64,000 bases of DNA from Caldifarciminota bacterium (GTDB lineage: Bacteria > Hydrothermota > Hydrothermia > UBA1063 > CAJXJZ01). Position numbers and translations under genes: made by a program. Location of the stretch: NCBI GenBank assembly GCA_026986775.1, contig JALSNX010000026.1, forward strand, positions 1-64,000, given 5' to 3'. The stretch's first letter is position 1; every line of letters starts with the position of its first letter. Shown here piece after piece: positions 43,173-52,045 of the stretch. Below the pieces are notes generated by a model. That model worked only from the letters and a program-made list of their open reading frames with translations, had not been told where the DNA came from and did no database searches.

Positions 43173-44582
43173 ATGCTGTTTGTTTTACTGGTATTTCTAT
43201 TTCCGGTATCTTTTAATGGATATCTTGAGTCAGAATTCTATACGGAAAAAGAACAGAATTCTGTTTACTGGAACCTGTATAATCCAAAGAACTATCTGGA
43301 ATTTAAAGTAAGTGCTCATCCCTCTGGCATCGGTGAACTCTATCTTTCCTTCAATGCCCTGTCAAACTCCAACGGCACTCAATTTTTCTTCAACCAGGGC
43401 CATATTCAAACAAATGGTAAGCACCACAACATAGCCATATTTGCAAGAGAGGACAGATACTGGGTGCAGAGTCCTCTACTCTACCTTGCCAATCAGGACA
43501 GACTAAAGGACGATAATTTCGGGCCGAAAGGTGAGGGCATGCGACTGGATTTCTGGGAAACTTACGGATTTTTTGGTACATTTCTTGTATCCAAATATAA
43601 GAGCTGGGACGGAGAAGCATATATTGGTAGATTTGGAAGAAATTTCGGCAAAACTCTAACTCTAAGTTATCTATACATGAAGAAAGACTGGCGCGGCGGC
43701 AGAGAACCATCATATAACAGCATTAATTCTGGATATTTAAGACTGCATCTTTTCAGAACGCTTTACCTCTCTTCTGAATTCGCAACCTCAGTTCATCCAA
43801 ATCAGCCAGATAAAGACAGTATGAATGTTATGGACAAAAGTGCCATTGAGGTTGAACTCAGAAGAATTTATTTTAAAGGTTTTAATATTGCAGGCTCCTA
43901 TTTTAATTACGGAAAATTCTTTATTGACGAAATGTCAAACAAATTTAACCCCGGCTTTGACCACGAATTTGGCAGAGAGGGATTTTACGGCGAAGTACTC
44001 TATCTTGTTCCATACAGAGCAATCAACATTCTTTATAAAATTAGAAGATATAAGACCTGGTATGATTATCCTGTATTACTTCAATCTCCTTACATAGTAA
44101 CATGGCAATACGGTGAGGTATATGCTGAATTTAGAAAAGGGGTATCTGCCAAAATATTTGCAGAAAGGATTCTTAACAGGAAGGGCGATTGGAAACATGT
44201 GTTTTTCCAGATACAGGGAGAAAATACTCGCATGAAAGTGAAGTTACAGTATAAGATCAAGGACATAGGTATCAACGTTAATGGCAAAGATAATGACTAC
44301 TCCATTGGAGAGCGCTCTATTTTAGGTACTGAAATGTGGATTAATTTAACAGGCTGGCTCCAATTTTATATGCGAGGTGCGTTTGGTAATGGACAGGGCC
44401 TTAACTGGAACTCATTTTTTGCTCAACTTGCCATTAGAAAGTTCACAAACAGTGAGATTTTCATTGAATACGGGGATCCGGGGGCAACAGATGCAGACCT
44501 TGTTAATGACCCGGACATCTCTGACTTTCCTTATCAGAAAATCAGAGACAGATTCAAGATTCTCTTAAAATACTGGTTCTAA
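43173..44582 (+). CDS. Outer-membrane beta-barrel protein
   Basis: A 469-residue protein with a signal peptide (MLFVLLVFLFPVSFN). The mature part is a long run of amphipathic strands with aromatic girdles (GELYLSFNALSNSN, LTLSYLYMKKDW, IAGSYFNYGKFF, KLQYKIKDIGINV, LQFYMRGAFGN) and ends in a terminal Phe (ILLKYWF). This is the usual barrel end signature. It has no known family and is followed 14 nt later by the CBM48-barrel gene. It may be a pore for the ligand bound by that cluster. Confidence 0.65.
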   Translation: MLFVLLVFLFPVSFNGYLESEFYTEKEQNSVYWNLYNPKNYLEFKVSAHPSGIGELYLSFNALSNSNGTQFFFNQGHIQTNGKHHNIAIFAREDRYWVQSPLLYLANQDRLKDDNFGPKGEGMRLDFWETYGFFGTFLVSKYKSWDGEAYIGRFGRNFGKTLTLSYLYMKKDWRGGREPSYNSINSGYLRLHLFRTLYLSSEFATSVHPNQPDKDSMNVMDKSAIEVELRRIYFKGFNIAGSYFNYGKFFIDEMSNKFNPGFDHEFGREGFYGEVLYLVPYRAINILYKIRRYKTWYDYPVLLQSPYIVTWQYGEVYAEFRKGVSAKIFAERILNRKGDWKHVFFQIQGENTRMKVKLQYKIKDIGINVNGKDNDYSIGERSILGTEMWINLTGWLQFYMRGAFGNGQGLNWNSFFAQLAIRKFTNSEIFIEYGDPGATDADLVNDPDISDFPYQKIRDRFKILLKYWF

Positions 44583-44596
44583 AAAGGAGAAGGTTT

Positions 44597-46414
44597 ATGA
44601 TGCTTAAAATTTTTGCTTTTCTGCTTTTATCCTTTCCAGAAGGGACAAAAGAAGGTGTAAAGTTTACATACTTTGATCCCAATGCAAAAAGCGTATATCT
44701 TGTAGGAGACTTCAATAACTGGAATACATCTGCCACACCCATGGAGAGAAATTCAGAAGGTTTATGGAGCGTGATTATCCCGCTTTCACCGGGAAAATAC
44801 CAGTACAAATTCTTTGTTGATGGTAGATATGAACAGGACCCCACAAATCCTATTACTGAAGGTCCTTATGGGAACTCTGTTATAAAAGTTGGCAGAGGCT
44901 TTAAAGTCTTCCCCCCAACAATGTCAAACAATACACCCATGAACTCTTACGTAACTTTTGGGGGCAAAGCGAAGGGATTTTTAAAGATGGATAAAGATAC
45001 GTCCCGGCACTACCGTCTTATGAATACTGAAACAGACGTGAGAATGTCCGTTTCTGTTAATATAAAAGATGAGTCAAATCTTATAGCAATTCTACATTAT
45101 AATACGAATGCGGGACAGAACCCTTCAACACATCAGATTCCATTTTACTTTGAAAGGGCAAAACTCAATTTTGAAAAGGGTAATCTACGCTTTGTTTCAT
45201 TTTACAATATGTTTGCCTATGAAAGTTCTGACCCGATAAAACTTGTAGGCCGTGTTAATGAATTTGGATATCCCCTGGGAAGAGATGAGCAGGGTGTTTT
45301 AACTGAAATTTCTACAAACATAATCTCAAAAGTTACGGGCCTTTACTCAAATGAAATCTCAACTGGCAGAGATCTCGGTTTTATGAGATTGGCAAGAAAC
45401 TATAATAGATTTTACAGCGCCATTAGTTTTTATATATCCCATGGGAACAATATAGAGTATCAGGTTGTATCTCCTGATAGCGAAAAAGTGAATGATTCAA
45501 CACTTCTGCATTTCAACACATATGAAGACAGATATATATATTCCCTTGAATTCGGCGAAAAAAACGGCCTTAAATTTCAATTACTGTCAGGGCATGATGT
45601 AAAGCGTGCAAACTTCTACGATGTTGATGGTACCAAAACCCAGCAAAGTCCCATTGATAGAAAATGGGACATGGAAAAATGGTATAAATTCAGAACGGTT
45701 TATGATAATGAAAAACTCAATGCATACGTTGACATAGAACACCATAGTTTTGATAGTTTATTTGAATCTTACTATGGCAAGGGATTCAGTAAATTAAAGA
45801 CAGGCATACTTTTGAACATAAAACATTTTAAGGCGGGCTTTACCCAGCATTTTCTCTTTGCACATAAATACTCAACCACATGGGACGCACTTTTCAGGTC
45901 TTTTGATATAAACAGGCTCCCTTACATTGAATACCCTCTTTTAGGGTATTCAAGATATATGACTCTGTACGGAAAATGTAGATTTGAAATTTTCAAACTC
46001 CTTGACCTTGAGTTTTCTTTGAAGACAGCAAGATACGCCTTAAACCAGCCTCCACGCAGTGACGAGGCCCTCCTACGGGTTGCGCTTCCGGTAAAACGTG
46101 CAAAGGTCTATTATGACTTGAGATACTACCACCTGAAATCGTCTTTCCTGAACTTAGATAAAGAGTTTTTTGACCATTATCTGGAACTTTCATATGCGTT
46201 CTCAAGGAATCTTAAAACAAAGATAGGTTATGGGTTCTACCCTTACAATCTTCTTGATGAATACACTGCAAGGAGGGAATATCTCTCTAAAGCAGGAATT
46301 AACCTTACACAACTTCAAAATAACTATAGAGGTTTGGGTGGCATTATTGAGGAAGGAGAACTTCATCTGAAAAATACAAAGGAGATACGTGTATGGTTAG
46401 AACTATCTTTTTAA
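44597..46414 (+). CDS. CBM48-like glucan-binding domain fused to an outer-membrane barrel
   Basis: A 605-residue exported protein. After a short signal peptide (MLKIFAFLLLSF), residues about 20-100 form a CBM48/isoamylase-N-like domain (VKFTYFDPNAKSVYLVGDFNNWN ... GLWSVIIPLSPGKYQYKFFVDG ... DPTNP), with the sugar-binding W/GKYQYKF-type residues. Residues about 130-600 alternate as beta strands with many aromatics and end in WLELSF, a barrel-type C-terminus. The domain pairing suggests a surface protein that binds starch- or glycogen-like glucan at a porin-like barrel. I know of no described family with this exact fusion. SD AAAGGAGAAGG. Confidence 0.7.
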   Translation: MMLKIFAFLLLSFPEGTKEGVKFTYFDPNAKSVYLVGDFNNWNTSATPMERNSEGLWSVIIPLSPGKYQYKFFVDGRYEQDPTNPITEGPYGNSVIKVGRGFKVFPPTMSNNTPMNSYVTFGGKAKGFLKMDKDTSRHYRLMNTETDVRMSVSVNIKDESNLIAILHYNTNAGQNPSTHQIPFYFERAKLNFEKGNLRFVSFYNMFAYESSDPIKLVGRVNEFGYPLGRDEQGVLTEISTNIISKVTGLYSNEISTGRDLGFMRLARNYNRFYSAISFYISHGNNIEYQVVSPDSEKVNDSTLLHFNTYEDRYIYSLEFGEKNGLKFQLLSGHDVKRANFYDVDGTKTQQSPIDRKWDMEKWYKFRTVYDNEKLNAYVDIEHHSFDSLFESYYGKGFSKLKTGILLNIKHFKAGFTQHFLFAHKYSTTWDALFRSFDINRLPYIEYPLLGYSRYMTLYGKCRFEIFKLLDLEFSLKTARYALNQPPRSDEALLRVALPVKRAKVYYDLRYYHLKSSFLNLDKEFFDHYLELSYAFSRNLKTKIGYGFYPYNLLDEYTARREYLSKAGINLTQLQNNYRGLGGIIEEGELHLKNTKEIRVWLELSF

Positions 46415-46794
46415 GTGCAGTTATTCTTATCTCTGGGTGTGTAATTTTGAAAGAGGTAAAACCAAGACTTCCAGCACCGCACAAAACAAGGAAAGGCGTT
46501 CTGTTCCAATTTTACGCTCCTTCCGCAAGCTACGTCAATGTATGCGGCGATTTTAACAGATGGTGTGGCACACAGGATGGACCTTTTAACCCACACATAG
46601 GAAGGATGCATGACGACGGGAAAGATGGGGACAAAAAGGCGAAGGATGGTATATGGACCCTCATAATCCCCCTTCAGAACGGAAGTTATCAATATAAATA
46701 CGTGGTAAATGGCACAAGCTGGTATCTTGACCCATCAAATCCGGAGACAGTTCAGTCAGGAGGTTTTCAGAATTCTCTGTTAAGGGTAGAGTGA
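46393..46794 (+). CDS. CBM48-like lipoprotein
   Basis: A 133-residue lipoprotein with lipobox ILISGC (Cys16). It is a single CBM48-like domain: VLFQFYAPSASYVNVCGDFNRWC ... GIWTLIIPLQNGSYQYKYVVNG, then WYLDPSNPETV. The SD (GGAGA) lies inside the previous gene, which overlaps by 22 nt. A lipid-anchored glucan binder is likely; an extra Cys pair in the domain (VCGDF, WCGTQ) may form a disulfide. Confidence 0.85.
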   Translation: MVRTIFLSAVILISGCVILKEVKPRLPAPHKTRKGVLFQFYAPSASYVNVCGDFNRWCGTQDGPFNPHIGRMHDDGKDGDKKAKDGIWTLIIPLQNGSYQYKYVVNGTSWYLDPSNPETVQSGGFQNSLLRVE

Positions 46795-47162
46795 TGATAA
46801 AAACGTTTTACATTATAAACATAATCTCATTGTTACTTTATATCCCCGGTTTTTTCGTCCATATACAAAACACCTCATCTGTCCCATATCTCAATGTTCT
46901 TTTTTTGCTATTCGTTGCCATGCTTTTTCTATCCCTCAGAGTTGTAGCAACTGTGGTAAAGCGTTTTGCCAAACGATCAATAAAAACCGTATTGGGGTAT
47001 TTTATCGCTGTATTTCCATTGATTTTTCCGCTTTCAGGAGTTTTTCTATCTGCTTATCTTGATGATAAAAGGCAGATGATTCCATATATAGCCTTTCAGG
47101 TCTATTATTTTATCCGTTTTTATCCTGTTTTAAAACAAATGGAGGTTTACCATTATGTTTAG
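46791..47162 (+). CDS. Small multi-helix membrane protein
   Basis: A 123-residue protein with about three or four transmembrane helices (IINIISLLLYIPGFFV; VLFLLFVAMLFLSLRVVATV; VLGYFIAVFPLIFPLSGVFL). No family is recognised. It overlaps the previous gene by 4 nt and the next by 8 nt, so it belongs to the CBM cluster. Basic loops (KRFAKRSIK) suggest an inner-membrane protein. Confidence 0.65.
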   Translation: MMIKTFYIINIISLLLYIPGFFVHIQNTSSVPYLNVLFLLFVAMLFLSLRVVATVVKRFAKRSIKTVLGYFIAVFPLIFPLSGVFLSAYLDDKRQMIPYIAFQVYYFIRFYPVLKQMEVYHYV

Positions 47163-48462
47163 AAAATATTTTAAAGCAACAATCAGTTTAATGACTTTTA
47201 TCATCATAAGTTCATGTGCCAGCAAAGAGGGCAACGTGATAGTAAATCCACCTGGTGAAGAATTTAAAACCCAGTATCGGTCAATGCAACTTGTTGGTGA
47301 TTTCAATGGCTGGGCACTTGAAGACCTTTCATCAACAGAAATGAATCTGGTGGCAGACTGGACATGGGAAAAAATACAGTATTTTTCAGGAACAAGAGAC
47401 AGTATAATGTTTAAATTCGTTCCAAATAGTAACTGGGATCTTGCATTTGGAACACAGGGACCTGATAGTGGGCTTTCAGGTTATGCAGAACCTAACTGTA
47501 CAGGCACCGGTAATCATATCACAGCCGGTCCAATAAATAAGGCAGGATACTGGAAATTTACCTTCAATGAACAAACTCTGTTTTATTCCATAACCTTCTA
47601 TTCTGCACCTGGCGGTGCTATAAAGGGTACTGTTGATTTTACTGATGTAACATCTCCTCCATACCCCCCTACCACAATTTCCGCATACAGTGCTTCAGAA
47701 AAAATAGCAGAAACTCATACAGATACAATGACATCCGAATATCTTTTATCTCCCCTTCCTAATGGGACTTATACCATTGTTTTTCAGGCTCCAGGATACA
47801 TACCGGATACTGTTCAAAATGTGACAGTCAACAATGATACTGCTTCAATAGATGTGGTGCTTGAGAAAGCTCATGGCATCATTATTGATGGCGACCTTTC
47901 AGATTGGGATACGCCTTCAGTATACGACACCATAGGAGACAGCCCCTGGGGAAGCAATGGCGATATAGGGTCACTATACGCCACCATAGAAAACGACACA
48001 CTGTTTATAGGGGTACAGGGAGAAGTTACCAACAATGCCCTTATAGTATATTTCCATGTAGAGCCATATGATTCCTCGCTTGGATATACAGATATGGACA
48101 ATATAGATTTTTATGCACGTAAATTCACTTTTCCTGACAGTTTAAAGGCTCAATACATTCTGGCACAGTGGGTTGATGGTAGTGTGACACCTGGTTTCAG
48201 AAGTATAGATACCACAGGCCGAACAGTTGACTTAACAGATTCTATAAATGTGGCAAGTTCTCTGAAGCCATCAAGTATCGGAGCAATAGAAGCGGCCATC
48301 CCCATACAACTCATAAGCACGGGACAGCATGGTAGAATTGGAATAGTAGCAGTAATCGCAGGTGGTGACCATTATGACGGCCCTGAAAGTGTGCCATCCA
48401 ACAATTTACAGGGTAATGGAAGCGGGGCCATCCTTAACAATCTCTATTTTATTCAGTTTTAG
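47155..48462 (+). CDS. Multidomain surface lipoprotein with CBM-like domains
   Basis: A 435-residue lipoprotein, lipobox IISSC (Cys21). The first domain (about 35-155) is a glucan-binding-like fold: MQLVGDFNGWALEDLSS ... FKFVPNSNWDLAFG ... GYWKFTFNEQTLFYSI, similar in plan to SusE/F or CBM48-type starch-binding units. A carboxypeptidase-regulatory-like domain follows (GAIKGTVDFTDVTSPP ... LPNGTYTIVFQAPGYIPD). A C-terminal CBM9/DOMON-like domain begins at DGDLSDWDTPSVYD (about 240-435). There is no hydrolase motif. It completes a five-gene cluster that looks built to bind glucan at the cell surface. Confidence 0.75.
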   Translation: MFRKYFKATISLMTFIIISSCASKEGNVIVNPPGEEFKTQYRSMQLVGDFNGWALEDLSSTEMNLVADWTWEKIQYFSGTRDSIMFKFVPNSNWDLAFGTQGPDSGLSGYAEPNCTGTGNHITAGPINKAGYWKFTFNEQTLFYSITFYSAPGGAIKGTVDFTDVTSPPYPPTTISAYSASEKIAETHTDTMTSEYLLSPLPNGTYTIVFQAPGYIPDTVQNVTVNNDTASIDVVLEKAHGIIIDGDLSDWDTPSVYDTIGDSPWGSNGDIGSLYATIENDTLFIGVQGEVTNNALIVYFHVEPYDSSLGYTDMDNIDFYARKFTFPDSLKAQYILAQWVDGSVTPGFRSIDTTGRTVDLTDSINVASSLKPSSIGAIEAAIPIQLISTGQHGRIGIVAVIAGGDHYDGPESVPSNNLQGNGSGAILNNLYFIQF

Positions 48463-48471
48463 GATAGACAG

Positions 48472-49836
48472 ATGATAGACATAAAGAAAGTTCTAATACC
48501 GGATATTAAGGAGTTCATTCAGGAAAAAGAATTGGGTCACTTAAAAGAGTTCCTGAAATACTTAAAGCCACAGGATATTGCTGACCTTCTTTCTCTTGAG
48601 GAGTTCAGACCATCAGAAAAGGCATTATTATTCAGATTGCTTGATAAAGATGTGGCGGCTCTTGTTTTCAGCGAACTGCATTTTGATGACCAGGAGAAAC
48701 TGTTAAAATATCTTTCAAGCGCTGAAACCATATCCCTGCTTGAGGACATGGACCCTGATGACAGAGCACGCCTTTTTGATGAACTTCCAACTGAAGTTGT
48801 AAAGCAACTACTTTTAAAACTTTCTCCCGAAGAACGTGACGAGACAGTAACACTACTTAATTACCCTCCCGACTCCGTGGGAAGAGCAATGACCCCTGAC
48901 GTACTTGACGTTACAGAGGACATGACAGTTGATGAGGTTATACAGAAAATAAGAGAGGCAGCACAGGAAGTGGAGACCATCTATGATATATATGTGCTTG
49001 ATAAGGATAAAAGGCTTATCGGGAAGGTGGACCTCAAATCACTGGTTCTTTCCAGAGGTGATGTAAAAATCAAAAACATTATGGAAAAAGACCCCGTGTA
49101 TGTAAGAGCACAGGACGATCGTGAAAAAGCCGCAAAATTAATTAAAAAATATGACCTTATATCAATTCCTGTAGTTGACAGTGAGAACAAGTTATTGGGT
49201 ATTATAACAGTTGATGATGTGCTTGACATAATGGAACATGAGGCAACAGAAGACATTTATAAAATGGCTGCTGTGGAGGCACCTGAGATTGAAGAAGAGT
49301 ACTTCAGACTATCTCCCATAGAACGTGTAAAAAAGAGAATACCGTGGCTTGTGGGCCTCCTTGTAGCAGAAATAGCTTCAAGTTCAGTTCTCAAAAAGTT
49401 TGATGAAACGTTATCAGCCATTGTTTCACTGGCGTTTTTTATTCCCATGTTAACCGATACAGGAGGAAACGTTGGATCCCAGGCTGTTACACTTATAGTA
49501 AGAGCACTGGCTACTGGAGAAATAGACGAAAAGAAACTCGGAAAAGTCATACTCAACGAAATACTTACATCATTCGTGCTTGCAATCCCACTCTCACTGG
49601 TGGGATTTATAATTGCCATATTTGTAAGCGGAAGCCCCCACATCGCCTTCGTTGTGTCCTTTGCTCTTCTGGTAGTTATCGTACTTTCCAATACAGTAGG
49701 ACTCCTTTTACCTCTATTTTTCCGAATATTCAAGATTGACCCCGCAGTTTCCTCAAGTCCTCTTATCACCACGGTGGTTGATATTTTAGGGCTTCTATCC
49801 TACTTCACTCTTGCCACCCTGCTCCTCCTTAAATAA
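48472..49836 (+). CDS. mgtE: Magnesium transporter MgtE
   Basis: A 454-residue Mg2+ channel. An N-terminal superhelical domain (LLSLEEFRPSEKALLFRLLDKD, LLEDMDPDDRARLFDELP) is followed by a CBS pair (DEVIQKIREAAQEVETIYDIYVLDKDKRL, and IPVVDSENKLLGIITVDDVLDIM). Five membrane helices follow, with the pore motif FIPMLTDTGGNVGSQAVTLIVRAL. It is full length. The CBS part normally senses cytosolic Mg2+. It starts 9 nt after the CBM lipoprotein, with a poor SD. Confidence 0.96.
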   Translation: MIDIKKVLIPDIKEFIQEKELGHLKEFLKYLKPQDIADLLSLEEFRPSEKALLFRLLDKDVAALVFSELHFDDQEKLLKYLSSAETISLLEDMDPDDRARLFDELPTEVVKQLLLKLSPEERDETVTLLNYPPDSVGRAMTPDVLDVTEDMTVDEVIQKIREAAQEVETIYDIYVLDKDKRLIGKVDLKSLVLSRGDVKIKNIMEKDPVYVRAQDDREKAAKLIKKYDLISIPVVDSENKLLGIITVDDVLDIMEHEATEDIYKMAAVEAPEIEEEYFRLSPIERVKKRIPWLVGLLVAEIASSSVLKKFDETLSAIVSLAFFIPMLTDTGGNVGSQAVTLIVRALATGEIDEKKLGKVILNEILTSFVLAIPLSLVGFIIAIFVSGSPHIAFVVSFALLVVIVLSNTVGLLLPLFFRIFKIDPAVSSSPLITTVVDILGLLSYFTLATLLLLK

Positions 49837-49842
49837 TTAAAA

Positions 49843-49887
49843 TTATAATCATTCTCATTTGCATTTACGGGTTTAATCTCTTATAAT
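49843..49887 (+). promoter_or_regulatory. feoAB promoter with probable Fur site
   Basis: TTGCAT (49859-49864), a 17-nt spacer and TATAAT (49882-49887) lie 6 nt before the feoA ATG. TTATAATCATTCTCA at 49843-49857 matches the 7-1-7 Fur consensus with two mismatches and abuts the -35. Iron-bound Fur there would block polymerase. No SD is visible, so the transcript is probably leaderless. Confidence 0.65.
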
Positions 49888-49893
49888 ACAGTT

Positions 49894-50124
49894 ATGACAC
49901 TATTTGATGCGCAGGTAGGGGCACGGCTCAGAGTTATACAGATAGCCGGAGGTAGAGGTGTAAGGGCCAGACTCTTTGCAATGGGTCTCAATCCAGGGGA
50001 CTACATAAGAATCATACAGATAGCACCATTTAGAGGCACTTTTTTCATTGAAAACCTATCCAATGGCTCCAAATTTGCAATTGGCAGGGGCATAGCAAGA
50101 AAAATCATTGTGGAGTATGCCTGA
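49894..50124 (+). CDS. feoA: Ferrous iron transport protein FeoA
   Basis: A 76-residue SH3-like cytoplasmic protein, a partner of FeoB. Family motifs: GARLRVIQIAGGRGVRARLFAMGLNPGDYIRIIQI, FRGTFFIE and SKFAIGRGIARKIIVE. Length fits the FeoA family. It overlaps feoB by 8 nt. Start ATG 49894 lies 6 nt downstream of a TATAAT box without SD. Confidence 0.93.
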   Translation: MTLFDAQVGARLRVIQIAGGRGVRARLFAMGLNPGDYIRIIQIAPFRGTFFIENLSNGSKFAIGRGIARKIIVEYA

Positions 50125-52045
50125 AAAGAAATTGAAAATCGTCCTGATAGGACAACCCAACTGCGGAAAAAGCACGCTCTTTAATCATCTTGTGGGATTT
50201 AAGGCCCGGATTTCCAATCTACCTGGGACAACTGTACAGATTGAAAGGGGCGAATTTAAGAGGGGAGGAAAACTCTTTGAAATTATAGACCTTCCTGGTA
50301 TATATTCACTTACACAGGGAGACGAGGCGGAAAACAGAACCCTAAAGTTTCTGCTTGAAGAAGATTATGACCTTATGGTGAATATCCTTGATGCATCAAT
50401 GCTTTCAAGAGGACTTGAACTTACCCTGCAACTTTTAAAACTTGGAAAACCCATGGTGCTTGTTTTGAATATGGTTGATGAGGCAAATAGAAAGGGGATC
50501 CATATTGACGTTAAAAAGCTGGAAAAAATCCTTAATATTCCTGTTATACCTGCAATAGCTTCAAGAGGTATTGGGATTAAAGAACTCTTTGATGTAATAG
50601 AAAACAGCAATTTTAAAACTTCCTGCTTTCTTAAGGACCTTCCGGGAAATATTCTTAAAGAAGTTCAGAAGATTAAAACAATTCTTTCAGAATGTATTGC
50701 TCACAAATCAGAGTGTACTCTGTTCTTTTTTGCCACAAAAATACTCGGGGGAGAAATGGCTCCTTGGGACGTTATAAGTGAAGAGAGATGCCTTGACAGA
50801 ATTAATACTCAGATTTCAGAATCCAGAAGGGTGTTTGAGAAGGAATTCTCCATGGAGCCAGAGGATGTTATACATGCCTTAAGACATCACACAGCCATGA
50901 CAATTGCGGAGAAAGTTGTCACATTCAAAAGAAAAAAGAGTTATTCCATTGATGAACGAATAGACCAGATAGTCATGCATCCCTTTCTGGGATACATTGT
51001 AATGGCCTTTGTATATCTGGGCTTATTTTACCTTGTTTTTAAGATTGGCTCAATGGTAGAAGGTTATTTTACCAAACCATTTGAGCTTCTCTATTCACAA
51101 AAAACGGGCCTTGCATTCTCTCTGTGGAACTCTTTCATTGATGGGCTTTCAGGAGGCATAGGAATTGTCTTTCCATACCTCTTGCCGCTCATGTTCTTTA
51201 TTTCTCTCCTTGAAGATATCGGATATATACCAAGAGCTGCCTATTTGATGGATACAATAATGCACAGATTCGGACTTCATGGAAAATCTGTTGTGCCTTT
51301 ACTTCTTGGATACGGATGCAATGTTCCAGCAATTACCGCCACACGTATTATTGAAGAGGAAAGAAACAGGATACTTACTGCTTTACTGGTACCATTCATA
51401 CCCTGTTCAGCACGCCTTACGGTCTTGCTGGCAATTTCCAATAAATTTCTCGGACCTTTATTTGCTGTAGGTGTTTTACTTATTAACTTGCTGGTAGTTG
51501 GTATCGTGGGTAAATTACTCACACTTCTTAAAAAAGAAGACTCTCCCGGGATTGTTCTTGAAATTCCATCTTACAGAACACCATCATTAAAGATTACCCT
51601 TTCAAAAACCTGGTTACACGCAAAAGAGTTTCTTTTCATAGCATGGCCAATGCTTATCGCAGGAAGTATGGTTCTTGGCGCAATACAGTTTTACGGAATA
51701 GAGCAGATTATAAACAGCATTTTATATCCATTTACTTCGGGTTTACTTGGTCTTCCCGATAAGGTAGGCGTTACTCTCCTATTTGGAATTCTTAGAAAAG
51801 AGCTTACCCTCATAATGTTGCAAACAGCAATGGGTACACCTCTCTCTGGTCTGAAGAATGTCATGAGCAATGCTCAACTTGCTACATTTGTGGTATTTTC
51901 AGTGTTTTATATACCATGTATTGCTACCCTCGCTGCAATATACAGAGAGTTCAATAAAAAGGTGATGTTCTATTCTATCCTGCTTTCAACTACAGTGGCA
52001 ACCATTCTTGCACTTCTTACAAGGCTTCTTTATTCATGGCTATAG
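50117..52045 (+). CDS. feoB: Ferrous iron transporter FeoB
   Basis: A 642-residue membrane GTPase for Fe2+ uptake. I chose ATG 50117 (SD TGGAG at 50111) over the upstream TTG. The G domain has G1 GQPNCGKSTLFN (about 13), G2 PGTTVQ, G3 DLPGIYSL and G4 NMVD. A helical GDI-like spacer follows, then a transmembrane core from about residue 285 with the Gate motifs (LLLGYGCNVPAITATRIIEEERNR; PCSARLTVLLAI) and the later FGILRKELTLIML. It is full length. The next gene overlaps by 10 nt. Confidence 0.96.
   Translation: MPEKKLKIVLIGQPNCGKSTLFNHLVGFKARISNLPGTTVQIERGEFKRGGKLFEIIDLPGIYSLTQGDEAENRTLKFLLEEDYDLMVNILDASMLSRGLELTLQLLKLGKPMVLVLNMVDEANRKGIHIDVKKLEKILNIPVIPAIASRGIGIKELFDVIENSNFKTSCFLKDLPGNILKEVQKIKTILSECIAHKSECTLFFFATKILGGEMAPWDVISEERCLDRINTQISESRRVFEKEFSMEPEDVIHALRHHTAMTIAEKVVTFKRKKSYSIDERIDQIVMHPFLGYIVMAFVYLGLFYLVFKIGSMVEGYFTKPFELLYSQKTGLAFSLWNSFIDGLSGGIGIVFPYLLPLMFFISLLEDIGYIPRAAYLMDTIMHRFGLHGKSVVPLLLGYGCNVPAITATRIIEEERNRILTALLVPFIPCSARLTVLLAISNKFLGPLFAVGVLLINLLVVGIVGKLLTLLKKEDSPGIVLEIPSYRTPSLKITLSKTWLHAKEFLFIAWPMLIAGSMVLGAIQFYGIEQIINSILYPFTSGLLGLPDKVGVTLLFGILRKELTLIMLQTAMGTPLSGLKNVMSNAQLATFVVFSVFYIPCIATLAAIYREFNKKVMFYSILLSTTVATILALLTRLLYSWL

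Noticed and set aside
43167-43175. TATAAT directly before the ATG of the barrel gene
   Set aside because: With no spacer before the ATG, transcription would start inside the signal peptide; I do not count it as a leaderless promoter.
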